NCBI RefSeq assembly: GCF_014905175.1
Contig: NC_057792.1
Span: 1,240,001-1,304,000, forward strand
Source of the DNA: Aphidius gifuensis
Taxonomy: Eukaryota > Arthropoda > Insecta > Hymenoptera > Braconidae
DNA: 64,000 nucleotides
Direction of reading: 5' to 3'
Shown here: piece after piece, positions 26,801 to 39,090 of the stretch
Position numbering within the stretch: the stretch's first letter is position 1
Layout of the letters: each line of letters starts with the position of its first letter
Notes under the pieces: generated by a model
What the model was told of the DNA's origin: nothing
Database searches by the model: none
The model's input: the letters and a program-made list of their open reading frames with translations, nothing else
Position numbers and translations under genes: made by a program

Positions 26801-26990
26801 ATATATTTTTATATCTTTGATCAATCTACATCGTGCTACTTTGTAATTACCATTATGTGTTATAATTTTGACTTACGACTTAGATCATAAATCATTAAGA
26901 AAAAAAATAATATAAATAAATTTCAAAAGAAAATTATCAAGTATACTAATAAAAATAAAAATTATATTTTATAAATAAATTTTTAAAATG
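23893..26990. other. Intergenic region upstream of the Cys-rich gene
   Basis: AT-rich DNA with two less AT-rich islands. The first (about 24,335-24,500) contains GTGGCCATAGTTCCGG and GTGCGGCCACTGAACC. The second is described in the next entry. Either could hold the untranslated first exon of the Cys-rich gene. An open frame at 26,699-26,890 has no codon signature or recognisable protein. Confidence 0.4.
25955..26050 (-). promoter_or_regulatory. Possible TATA-type promoter on the minus strand
   Basis: Read on the minus strand, GGGTATAAGGCGCACC lies about 25-30 bases before the GC-richer transcript-like stretch GAGCAGTATACAACTGCAAG. That is the spacing of a TATA box and start site. It would serve an untranslated first exon spliced to the acceptor at 23,893, over about 2 kb of intron. 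This is only inference from local composition and spacing. Confidence 0.3.
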
Positions 26991-27007
26991 TCGTAATTTA
27001 TTATTTT

Positions 27008-27175
27008 TAATATCATTATACTGTCATTGATAATTGTTGTTGTAATTAATTGATCATTGATCGAGAAAACTCGATGGACAATGGACAACGCTCTGTCTAA
27101 TATTTGATACATAATTTTTTATACGTGTTTCACTAAAAATACAAGCTCTAAAATAATAATGAGGACTAAAAAAAA
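27008..27175 (-). pseudogene. Decayed fragment copy of the secreted Cys-rich gene
   Basis: Two pieces of the gene at 21,922-23,892 recur here side by side. One matches part of its 22,353-22,532 exon (shared words include CTGTCATTGATAATTGTTG). The other matches its 23,003-23,149 exon plus the flanking intron (GCTCTGTCTAATATTTGA, CGTGTTTCACTAA, ACAAGCTCTAAAAT, ending GACTAAAAAAAAA). Order and orientation are kept, but about 500 bases between them are missing. Intron sequence is included, so it is a DNA-level duplication with deletion, not a retrocopy. No open frame remains. Confidence 0.75.
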
Positions 27176-27199
27176 AATTAAATACAATTATTATTAACC

Positions 27200-28551
27200 A
27201 ATAATTATTCTATTTAATAACTATACTTGTTTTTATTTTTTAATTTGAATGATTTCATTTATCATCTATTGAAGTCATTGTTTAGAAAAATTATTAAGCA
27301 ACTAAAATCATAACTTTAAATTGTTTTTGGAAAAATAATATTGTCAATTTATTATTTAAATATATATATTTTATTATATTTTTCGAAAAACTATAGCGTG
27401 ATAAAAAATTTAAATGATTTAGGAAATAATTATAAAGATAATATTGTTATTTGTACGGCTGGCTGATTATTCGATCGAGGACAATAATTCAAAAGTTGAT
27501 AATTTTGATGAATAATATTTATAATTGAATACACATTTTGAATGACGTAATTTTTCCAGTTGAAAATTGAAAAAAACAGTATATAAATGATTTTGTAAAT
27601 ATATATTTTGAATGTAACAGTGTGTGATGAATGTTAAATCAGTAAAAAATTTAAATGTGTTGGAATATGTAAATTATATCCGCATAAATTTACAGGACTG
27701 TATTTTCCACAGGGTATTTTTAATACTAGCCTTAGAGGGGTAGTGAGGGTAGTTTTAAGACGGTCAAACTAAAAGGGTCGATAATCTCCAGCCACTTGGG
27801 TCAGTTAACGCTTGACACGCAAAGTCGAGACCAATTTCAACTACTACAATTGACTTTAATGCTTAAAAATAAATAAAAAATCATTTATACATTTTATTTT
27901 TTATCAAAATGAACCTAATTTATTTCTAATATTTAATAATTTATTATAAATTTATAAATTAATTATTTTTAAAGCCTTAAAAATCGAAAAAAGTAACAAT
28001 AAAGAAAATTTGTAATAAAAAAAAATTTTTATTGCAAATTTTAATGATTTTTGCAATTAAAAAGTTACAAATTTTGTAATTTCAATTATTTTTAAATAAT
28101 AATTTAGTTCATAAACTTTTAATGAACGATAATTTACTAATATAATTAAAAAAAAAAAAAAAAACTATAATAAATCGAATTTTTATAAATTTAAATTTCG
28201 ATTATCAACGCTAATAAAACAACACTACAATGCTGTCTCATCTGTAAATAAAATTACAAAATTAAATTGAATTCAATGTTCAGCATTTGTTTATTGACTC
28301 AAGGATAACTAATAATCTTCTACTTTTATAATTGAATATATTTTTAATTATTTAAGTAATTTTATTATTACATTTTATAAATCCTTAAATATTTAATGAC
28401 AGTATACTAAATGAGGTTTTGCTGGTGATTTATGGATGGTACCATCAGCAATTGCAATTGAAGAATACAGCAAAATAATTGGTGTTAATTAATATTAATT
28501 AATTCAACAAAACGAGGTAGCAAAAGTGTTATTACAAATAATTGTTCTTAC
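27200..28551. other. AT-rich spacer with an unexplained GC-richer island
   Basis: Mostly low-complexity AT DNA. A stretch at about 27,700-27,840 (with TAGAGGGGTAGTGAGGG and TTAACGCTTGACACGC) stands out by composition but has no long open frame and matches nothing I know. From about 28,380 on, sequence resembling the 3' flank of the modular gene family begins. Confidence 0.4.
28174..28262 (+). repeat. Direct repeat, left copy (flanks the modular gene)
   Basis: About 90 bases (ATCGAATTTTTATAAATTT ... AAAACAACACTACAATGCTG ... AAAATTACAAA) repeated in the same orientation at 31,027-31,114 with few differences. The first 29 bases are near-palindromic (ATCGAA ... TTCGAT). The two copies bracket the minus-strand modular gene. 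Confidence 0.8.
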
Positions 28552-30731
28552 ACATTAGATAATTCATGTTCATCCTTAAATTTTATCCATAGTTTTATCT
28601 TCTCATAACGATCAACGAGAGAATTTTTTTTTTCTGCTCCTCCAATTTTCATGCGTTCCGAAAGGTACATCAAAGATGCGATTTAGGATAAAGTTTCTTC
28701 ATCTTTTCAAGATATTCTTCTTGTTGATAATCACCATCAGCAGGATCACTATTTAACAAAAAAAAAAATGGTTATACCATCAGTAATTGCAATTAAAGAA
28801 AACAGAAAAAGTTGGTGTTAATTCAACAAGGCGAGGTGGTAGCAAAAGTGTTATTGAAAATAATTGTTCTTACACATTAGATGGTCCGTGTTTAGCCTCA
28901 AATTCTATCCATCGATTTGTCCTCTCATAACAAGATATTTTTCTTTTTTCTGCTTTTTCAATTTTTATGCATTCAATATGGAATAAAATGTAAAGATGCG
29001 ATTTAGGATACCGTTTCTTTCTCTCTTCAAGATATTCTTCGCTGAGTTGATAATCTTTAGAATCACTATCAAACAAAAAAAAAAAAAAAAAAAAAAAAAA
29101 CAATTTTAATTATATTGGTAAACTTATGTGGAAATTAAAAGTTAAAAATTAAAAATAATATTTTCATTACATGATTCCAGCTTCACATTTTATTTCACAG
29201 CTCTCAGCAGGTTCATATGTGTGATTTAACGAAACCTCAGTAATTTTAGAATTACTTGCATCAGGAGGTATATTTTTTGTTTCAACAGTTTCTACTGATG
29301 AGTTTGAAAATTTAGGATTCTCTTTGTCTTCTGCAAATGCCATCGAGGGTGACTCTGGAACACTGTAAAATTAAAGTCTCATTACTTTGTCATGCATACT
29401 TATTTTTATTATTTATTATTTACAATATATTATAAATTTTAAGATGCATAAAGTTGGGGTGAATTGTATGAGGTCATGTGATATAAACGTGACAGTTTGG
29501 TGATACAGACGAGGTGATAGCAAAGGTGTTATGACAAATAATTGTTCTTACACATTAGATGGTCCGTGTTTAGCCTCAAATTCTATCCATCGATTTGTCC
29601 TCTCATAACAAGATATTTTTCTTTTTTCTGCTTTTTCAATTTTTATGCATTCAATATGGAATAAAATGTAAAGATGCGATTTAGGATACCGTTTCTTTCT
29701 CTCTTCAAGATATTCTTCGCTGAGTTGATAATCTTTAAAATCACTATCAAACAGAAAAAAAAAAAACAATTTAAATTATATTGGTAAACTTATGTGAAAA
29801 TTAAAAGTTAAAAATTAAAAATAATATTTTCATTACATGATTCCAGCTTCACATTTTGTTTCACAGCTCTCAGCAGGTTTGTATGTGTGATTTAACAAAA
29901 CCTCAGTAACTTCAGAATTACTTGCATCAAGAGGTATATTTTTTGTTTCAACAGGTTCTAATGATAAGTTTGAAAATTTAGGATTCTCTTTGTCTTCTGC
30001 AAATGCCAACGAGGGGGACTCTGGAACACTGTAAAATTAAAGTCTCATTACTTTGTCATATATATCTATATTTATTATTTATTATTTATAAAATATTATA
30101 AATTTTAACATGCATAAAGTTGGGGTGAATTGTATGAGGTCATCACATGTGATAAACGTGACAGTTTTGTGGTACAGACGAGGTGATAGCAAAGGTGTTA
30201 TTACAAATAATTCTTCTTACACATTTAATGATTCATAATGAGCCTTAAATTTTAGCCATAGTTTTTGCTTCTCATAACAAGAGAACTTTTTTTTTTCTGC
30301 TTTTTGAATTTTCATACGTTCCTCAATATACATCATGTAAAGATGCGATTTGGGATAATGTTTCTTCATCTTTGCAAGATATTCTTCGCTGTATCGATAA
30401 TCAGCAAAAATACTATCGAACAGAAAAAAAAACAATTTCAAATTAGTTTGTCATTTATACCTATATTTATTATTTATTATTTATTATTTATTATTTACAA
30501 AATATCATAAATTTCACATGTGTACAGTAGGAATTAATTGTATGAGGTTATCTGATAAATTTAACAATTTAATGTTCAAAACAGTTTAAATTATTTCTAA
30601 AACATGTGCAGGTGGCCATTTTCTCATACACAAATTACAATATATATATATATGCACAATAAATTAATAATATAAACGATATATGTACTAACATTATTAA
30701 AATAATTTACTTACTTATCCATGAAAGACAT
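28552..30731 (-). CDS. Modular A/B-repeat protein, unrecognised family, minus-strand copy
   Basis: I do not recognise this family. Exons (minus): 30731-30715 (MSFMD), 30412-30221 (B1), 30028-29837 (A1), 29743-29552 (B2), 29362-29171 (A2), 29065-28874 (B3), and a degenerate B4, 28748-28552, which stops early at 28670. The predicted protein is 351 aa, order B-A-B-A-B-b. The five intact internal exons are exactly 192 nt (64 codons) and all split codons after the second base, so any can be skipped or added without frameshift. B modules are basic and helical (SEEYLEERKKRYPKSHLY, IKIEKAEKRKISCYERTNRW, IEFEAKHGPSNV). A modules are acidic with SP and KEN motifs (VPESPSLAFAEDKENPKFSN) and a Cys pair (SCETKC). 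There is no signal peptide or membrane segment, so it is probably intracellular. B2 and B3 differ at one base. A homologous gene lies inverted at 47,192-48,700. Confidence 0.7.
28862..30215 (-). repeat. Tandem duplication of an A+B exon unit, about 0.67 kb
   Basis: The segment carrying one B exon, one A exon and their introns occurs twice in a row with an offset of about 666-678 bases (B3 to B2 and A2 to A1). Exons, introns and splice sites are all copied. The introns match as closely as the exons, which points to recent unequal exchange or gene conversion. Confidence 0.85.
29100..29540 (-). repeat. Left arm of inverted repeat shared with 48,045-48,480
   Basis: This stretch (intron, A2 exon, intron) matches 48,045-48,480 in reverse complement with high identity, including noncoding words such as CATACAATTCACCCCAACTT and CACCAAACTGTCACGTT. 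The tandem copy at about 29,765-30,200 matches as well. The arms are roughly 18.5 kb apart. Confidence 0.85.
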
Positions 30732-32415
30732 GATGAATTGTATTTATTTGCTGAATTTTTTTCACAAACAATTGTATCACTGAAAGATAATGTCCTCACC
30801 AAAGACCAGCTGATATAGTTTGTACGCTTGAACGCTTCTACACCAAAATTTAATTAAATTGTAAACTGAATTTAATTATACAGATTATTTATAACAATAT
30901 AATTTCAGTATAAATATAAGTTTTTTAGTTCACACTAAAAAGTTAAAAGTATGTTTACTTGCTGCTTGGTACCACGTGTTAATGAATAATGCGTATCTGG
31001 ACGTTGCTGACTTGGGCTAGGTAGGATATCGAATTTTTATAAATTTAAATTTCGATTATTAACAGCTGATAAAACAACACTATAATGCTGTCATCTATAA
31101 ACAAAATTACAAAGCTTATAGATTACTCTCTCCTCCTCTTTTGTCTGCCTTTGTCCCTCCCGCAAAAAAAAAAAACACACACACACAACGACGACGAGAG
31201 TACGAGACGACGCCACTCTCTCTCGTCACGACAAAATCCAAAAAAATAAAAAATAAAAAGAAATAAAAAAAAACCCTCCTCATTTAACAGTTTCCAAAAC
31301 ACCAGCCAAAAATTGTGCATGTGTATGTGAATTGTCAGAGTGTAATTAAAAATAAATTAATTAAAAAAAAAAATAAAATAGCACAAAAAAATAAATAATC
31401 ATAAATAACAAATAATAAAAAAATATTATCAACAATTAGATAAAATTAAAATCATCAAAAAAGGAGTGTTTTCTCAGTGCTTTCCATTTGTTACTTAATT
31501 TTTTTCTCTCTCGTTAAAAAAAAAAAAAAAAAATACATTGACGCTGTAGGGTGTTAACTCGACAAATAACTCATCTGTTAAATTGAGAGTCTTGATAAAT
31601 CATTTGGCAAATCTGGAGCTAATATCAAAACCAGTTGGAAAAAATTATAATTTATAAAATATTTATAAATTCATTTTTACTTGTCTAACAATTCCCGCTA
31701 TTTTTTTTTTATTATTTAACTTGAAATAAATAAAATTTTTACAACAAAAGACAAGTATCATCAAAGTGTCAATGTAAAAATAATTTTGAAGTATAATAAA
31801 CAATTGTTGAAACAGTGAATAAAGTGAATATAATAATTTTTCATGTTTTTATATTAATCGCAATTATAACTGTGTCTTTCATTTTTTTTTTTTTCTTCAT
31901 TTTTTTGTGTGTGATGTTGTTGATAACCGATTAGAGCTGATGGTAGCCGCGCGCATCACATTCACCATCGTCATCATCATACACAAAAACACCACCATTC
32001 AATTGGATCTAGAGAGTGAAGTTAAATTCAAAAACAAAAAAAATACAAAACAATCAAATTAATTACAAGTGTTTATTGTTAAATTTAAAACAAGTGTTTT
32101 ATTATTGTTGTTTAATGATTTTTTAAAAAATGATATCAGTTGGTTAGCTAGAAGATTAACGAGTGTCTCGTGGGCCATTCACCTGATTGTAGCTAATTTT
32201 GCAATGTGGAGGCGTCGTGATAAAAAATTAACCACACAGCATCAAAATAATATAAAATATAGCAACAATTGAATAAATAAATTATTTATATAAATTAATA
32301 TTAATTGTTTATTATAATTTTTTATTTTTTATTTTAAATTATCTAGAAAATTTGTTTAATTTATTCGAAATTATTAATTTATCAAAAAAATTTACCCGCC
32401 ACAGGACGGGTGGTT
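30732..32415. other. Divergent region: modular-gene promoter and CECR2 leader
   Basis: The first 100 bases (about 30,732-30,830) are the modular gene's promoter/5' UTR and match 47,105-47,191 in reverse complement (shared words AGCTG, GGTGAGG, ATCTTTCAG, GATACAATTGTTTGT). A direct repeat lies at 31,027-31,114. A GC-richer, pyrimidine/GAGA-like stretch at 31,125-31,230 (ACGACGACGAGAGTACGAGA) and a patch near 31,945-31,985 look like promoter and 5' UTR of CECR2. No protein gene is supported here. Confidence 0.5.
31027..31114 (+). repeat. Direct repeat, right copy (flanks the modular gene)
   Basis: Matches 28,174-28,262 in the same orientation. The core ATCGAATTTTTATAAATTT is identical, and the rest differs by a few substitutions and 1-2 base indels. 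Confidence 0.8.
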
Positions 32416-35400
32416 ATGTTTCCCACTTTCATTGGAATTCTAGGTAATATAATATTATAAATAAAAAATATAATAATAAATTAATTGTTAATAATATTTA
32501 TTTATTTTAGATATACAATCGTGGTGGGAGGTGCCGAGCATCGCACATTTCTGCTCATTATTCAGGGCTGCCTTCAACCTTCTGGACTTTGACATTGAAG
32601 TAAAAAATAAATAAAAGCGAAAAATAAAAAAAAAAACAAATATAAATTGATAGAAAATTGTCAAAAGAAATATAAAATATATATTAAATATTTGTAAAAT
32701 TAATTTAAAGGATCTTGAAGAGGCTTTACTAACTGATGGTGGTACTGAGGGACGTCTACTTCAAGAATTAATTGTCAAATTGTTAGAAGGCTGTTTACCA
32801 AATGACACAAGAAATGGCATATCAACATTTAATTATCAAATGTTCTTACGACGATTATTTCGTCAAAAATGCCAGGTAACAAAATAAAATAATTATTAAA
32901 TAAACAATTAAATAAAAATATTAATTTATTAATTATTTAATTTGTTTATTTTCATTTTTTTTTTATTTAAACAAACAAACGATAATAAAAAAGGAATACA
33001 AGTGTGAAAATCCATTTAACACAGACGTAGACTTTGAGCTACTACCATTACGTCAAAAAGTTGAAATATTACGCGCCCTCTGCGACTTTAGGCTAGATGC
33101 CGAGGACGTAGAGTGTGCGCTAAATAATTTAGACTCAGATAGTCTACGTGTTGAACCACTTGGACATGATAGTAAAAATTCAGCATACTGGTATTTTTAT
33201 GGTACACGTTTATATCGTGAAGATTATATTGATGATGATATTGTAACATCAACAACAACAACAAAAAATAATAAATTACGTCAACATAAACGTAATTTAA
33301 AAAATAAAATAAATAATAATACTAAAGAAAATCATGATAATAAATTAAATAATTTATTATTTAATATTAATAACGATAATAAACGTGAAACTGTATGGCA
33401 AGTTGTTTGTTTTACACAACAAGATTGGTCAAGACTTGTTGATAAATTAAAAAATTCAAATATTGATACTGAACGTAAATTATATACAACACTTGCTGAA
33501 GATTTTTTACCAGAAATACCAAAATTATTTGAACTCAAAGAAAAACAACAACGTTGTCGTTTATTACAACGTAACAACAATAATAATAATAACAATAGTA
33601 ATAATAATAATTCCCATATATTACGTAATAAAAAAGAAATAATTAATAATAATAAAAATAATAAAAAAAATATCAATATGGTACGTGGTAAAATAAAATC
33701 AAAAATAAATAAAAATAATAATAAAAAAATTAATAAAAATAAAAATGATAGTGATAGTGATAGTGGTGATGATGATGATGTACCATTATCATCATCATCA
33801 TCACAACAAAAACAACAGCCACAAAAAAAAGGTAGACAAACAAATAATTCATTGGCATCAGCTGTTGGACAAATTGTCATTGATACAACACATGATACAG
33901 ATAATATTTCTGATAAAAAAGGTACTAAAAAACAAACTAAAAGTACATATGCAACATCATATCCTTATACATTTGGTATTGAAGAAGAAGAAAGACGTGT
34001 TGGTATGCATAAAGTATTAGAAAGTCTTAAAGATCATGAAGATGCATGGCCATTTGTTGATCCAGTTGAAGAAGAATATGCACCAAAATATTATAGTGTT
34101 GTTAAAAAGCCAATGGATTTAACAACAATGGAAGAAAAACTTGAAGGTGGTTCATATAAAAATATTAATCAATTTAAACGTGATTTTCGTCTTATTGTTG
34201 ATAATTGTCGTCAGTATAATGGTTCTGATAATGAATATACAGAAATGGCTGTAACACTTAGTGAAATATTTGATCGTGCTGTTGATCGTTATCTTGATTC
34301 TGATTTATCTGGTGATGATTGTATAACTGTATCATCAAAAGTGACAACATCAAGACCAACAAGAAGATCATCATCACCTGCAATTGTACAAAATTCACGT
34401 AAACGTCAAAAGAAAAAATCAAATAAAGCAATTAAATCAAAGAAAAATGATAAAAAAAATAAAACAAGTCGTAAAAATACACGTGATGATGATACAGATA
34501 ATGATGATGATGAAGATGATGATGAAAATAATCAGGATAACTTAAAAAGTGATGAAAGTGATGAAGATAAAATTAATGACAATACTCATGATGAGGATGA
34601 TGAAGATGACGACGATGATGAACGGGATAATGCAATATCTAAAAATACTGTGATAAAAACAAAACGAAAAAAACCCAATGAAACAAAAAAATCATCAAAT
34701 AAAAGTAAAAAATTAACAAATAAAAATGATAATAAAAAAATTAAAAAAGAAACAACAAAAAATATAAAAGATTCAAAAATAAAAAGAAAAAAAAAAGATG
34801 ATATTGTAAATAATCATGAATCATCATTATCACCATCGCCATCACCACCACCACCAATTATTAAAAAAAATAATAAAAAAATAGATAAAAAATTAATTGA
34901 AGAAAATGTATCATTAATTGATAGAATTAAAAAAAATAATAAAGATAATAAAATTTGTAAAAAAAAAATTATTGAAAAAGTTAAAATTGAGGAAAGAGAT
35001 AAATATGAGACTGATGATGATTATAGATTTTCTGATACTGAAGAAAATGGTGGTGAAAAAATTAAAAAACCATTAAAACGTGAAAATAAACAAAAATTAT
35101 CTAAAATTGATAGCAAAAATTGTCGTAAAATTAATAGTAATAATAAAAGTAAAGATAAAAAATTATCAAAATTAAAGAAAAATAAAAATCATAAAAATAA
35201 TGATGATAGTGATGATGGTGATGATGATGATGAAGAAGAAGATGATGCAGATGAAAAATATGAAGATGAAGAAGATAATAATAATGATGAAAATAATATA
35301 AAAAATGGAAAACCTAAAAAAAGTACTGAAAAAATAAAAAATGGTACAAATTTAATAAAAACACTTGATCGTTTAAAAGATCGTATTAGTGAACGTAAAA

Positions 35401-38400
35401 AAGAAGAACAATTAAAAAATGAACGTGAAAAACAAAATAAACAACAATTATCTAAAAATGATAATGATAATAATAATAAAAAAATTATAAAAAATAAAAA
35501 AGTGCCTTCAAATGGTAATGCCAATAATGATAATCGTGTTAATTTAAAACGTGGTAAAATTAAATTATCATCAAATACAAATGACACTGATAATAATAAA
35601 GTAATTGATAAAAAAATTGATGATAATAAAAAACCTAATGATAATAATAATAAAAAAATTAAAAATACCAAAGGTAATAAAGACAAAAATGATGTATATG
35701 ATGAATTAAATGAAGCAACTGGTCAAACACTTCATGATATGAATTTATGGCTTGATAAACCACCTAAATCACCAACAGATGATGTAGCTAATGTACCATC
35801 ATCATCATCATCATCAACAGTAACAACAACAGCAACAACAACGACAGCAGCAGCAACAACAACAACAACAGCATCATCAACGGCAACATCAACAACATTA
35901 TCAACAACTGATTCAGCATTACGTGCAGTAACACAAAAAATAAACCAAGATTTTGCATCACGTAAAAGGCCAAATTCAATTAAAACACTTTTCGGTCCAA
36001 ATGGACCATCCCGGCCAAAAAAAATCCAAAGAACAATTGACAGATTACAACCAGGTAAAAGTAAGGGTAATTTATTATTAAAAAAACCATTGACAACAAA
36101 TACAAGTACAAGTTCTGATGTAGCATCATTAAATCAATCGACATCTGATAATGAACAATCAATTCGTGATACATGTGATGAGCCAAAATTAAGTCTTGGA
36201 TCAGTACTTAAAAATGCTGATTCAATACAATCAATTTGTAAAAGTGTTGTACCATCACCAAATTCACATTGTTCAAATGATGAAGATGATGAACATCCAA
36301 AAAGTCCATTATTAAATTCAAATAGTATTAATAAAAATATTGATAAATCAAAAGAATTAAATTTACATAATGATAATAAAAATGATGATAATGATGATAA
36401 ATTAAATATAAAAGATAATGAACAATTAAAAGAATCAAAATCAGTTAGACCAAATTTAAGTGCATGGTTCAAGGCATTTGGTGCACCAAAATCAAAGAAA
36501 AAAGAAGAACCTGATATATCAATTGATGAACAATTAAAAAAAGATGATATTGTTGTTGAATTACCAACTCCATCAGCAATACAATCACGTCAACGAAGAT
36601 TAAGTGCTGGTGGTAGTAGTGTCAGTGAATCTGTATCAAGTTTTTCACAAGAATCACCACCAGGTTTAACAATTAAATCACCACAAAGTCAACCGTTAAC
36701 ACCAGCTGGTATTGAACAACAGCCAATACGTGCTGGTTTTTATCAAGATGCATTGTCAACTGGTAGTAGTCCATATAATAGTCCTTATTATCATACACCA
36801 CCAAGATATTCAGCTCAATTACCACCAACTCCATCACCACAAAATCATCCATTATCACCAGCTTATCCTTCATCAGCTGCATATGAACAAAATCCACTTT
36901 ATCCACAAGCTGTTGTTTCACAATCATCACATTCGGTTTATCAAAAACCATCAACACCTGAAAATACATCAGAAATTTACAATGAAAATTATTCACAAAT
37001 ACCAGTTGCAAATCAACAACAAGTAGTATCACCCCAACAACAACATTCACCTTATTCACAAGCTTTATCACCTCAAGCACCACCACCAACATACTCACAA
37101 CCTCAACAATCACCACAACAACAACAACCACATTCACCATATTCACAAACATCACCAAAACCACCACCTCCAAATTATTCACAATTATCACCACATTCTC
37201 CATTGCCTTATTCACAACCATCACCACAACAACCAAATTCACCATACTCACAAACATCACCAAAACCACCACCTCCAAATTACTCACAATTATCACCACA
37301 TTCACCTTTGCCTTATTCACAACCATCACCACAATTTACACAACCATCACCACAACCACCACCAAGTTATTCACAACCATCACCCCAAACTCCAGCGAGT
37401 TATTCACAACCATCACCTCAAACACCAGCAAATTATTCTCAACCTTCACCACAACCACCTGCAAATTATTCACAACCATCGCCTCAAACACCGGCCAATT
37501 ATTCTCAACCTTCGCCTCAAACACCGGCCAACTATTCACAGCCTTCGCCTCAAGCACCGGCAAATTATTCTCAACCTTCTCCACAAACACCTGCAAATTA
37601 TTCTCAACCCTCACCTCAAACTCCTGCAAATTATTCTCAACCCTCACCTCAAACACCTGCAAATTATTCGCAACCTTCTCCACAACCACCAACTCCAAAA
37701 TTCTCTGAACCATCACCACAACCACCTCCAGCATACTCTGCACCATCGCCTCAAGCTCAGCCACCACCAACAAATTATTCACAACAATTATCACCATCAC
37801 CATCAGTGGCAGCAGCAGCGGTTGTTCCTTCACCACTACCTCTATCACTACCACCACCACCATCATCATCAGCAAGTGTTATTTATGATTCACCAAGAAA
37901 TTATCATCAACCTTCGCCACAAACTGTTTTACCATCACCACCACCATCATCAGTGTCAACAAAAACATTGTCAAATTATTCACAATCATCATCAAGAACA
38001 ACAAATACAACGACAACAACAACAACAACATCAACAAAATCAATACCAGATGATTATCCGACAATTGTGCCAGGTGCATATTCACAAGGATTTAAATCAA
38101 ATCATCCAACTTATGTACATCCAAGTGGCATTGAAGCAAGTAGAAATTTTGCAAATGATACAACACCACTTGGTTTAAGTGCAAATCATCAAAGTTCATT
38201 GTATTCATCTAATCAATTACCACCATCGTATGTTAATAATTTTACAACATCAAGTGATCCACAAAGAACAATAACAAATCGTATTAATACACAAGAATCT
38301 CAACAATCAACAAGTGGTGCATTGAAATTTAGTGTACCATCAAGACAAGAACAATCACAATTATTAAATTTCCAACAAAATTTAAGTAATCATGAGGGTA

Positions 38401-39059
38401 TTTATCAAGCAGCTGGTGGTTTTCAAGCACCACCATATCCAATGCCAAATACAACATGTCGTCCAGTATATCCAAGTCCTCATTATTATGATACAAGTTC
38501 AAAAACATCATCAGGCACAAATTCATCAGTATTACCACCAGTTAAAAAACGTATGTATACTGAACCAACAAATGAAACAACAAGATCATCAGCATTATCA
38601 TCAGAACCACCACCACCACTTCCACTAAGATCAGAACAATTTTCTTATGATCAAATGATGAATTTAGCTGGTACAGATACAATTGGACAATTTGACAGTA
38701 GTTATGGTGTACTTGGTGATGCAGTTGGTAATAATCCAGCTTATAGAATTGGTCTTGGTAGACCAACAAAAGAACAACAACAATTATTAACAATTCCACG
38801 ACCATCAAGCAAGGATATTAATTATTCACGGGAACTTGATTTAAATTTATATCAAAGTATGCAAAATTCAGCTAAAAATTTACAAACATTACCATCAATA
38901 CGTCGTGAAACAATACAAACAGTACAACAACCACCACCGGCACCACTTGCACCGCCAGTAGTTGTCAAGAAAAAACGTGGTAGAAAGCCAGCAAGTCATC
39001 ATCAAGCAGTAGCAGCGGCGGCGGCAGCAGCAGCAGCTGCAGCTGCTCAACAGCAACAA

Positions 39060-39090
<31 letters not shown>

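Noticed and set aside
26699..26890. 63-codon open frame in the spacer
   Set aside because: No ATG-led conserved protein, no neighbouring exons; expected by chance.
32069..32272. 67-codon open frame before CECR2
   Set aside because: Lies in the probable 5' UTR; no ATG start at its beginning and no recognisable protein. An upstream ORF effect is possible but unsupported.
33332..33880. Leu/Ser-rich open frame on the minus strand inside CECR2
   Set aside because: Shadow of AAT/GAT-rich codons of the real plus-strand exon; no domain or start context.
37365..37692. CRISPR-like regular spacing
   Set aside because: It is a protein-coding tandem repeat in a eukaryotic gene, with no unique spacers.
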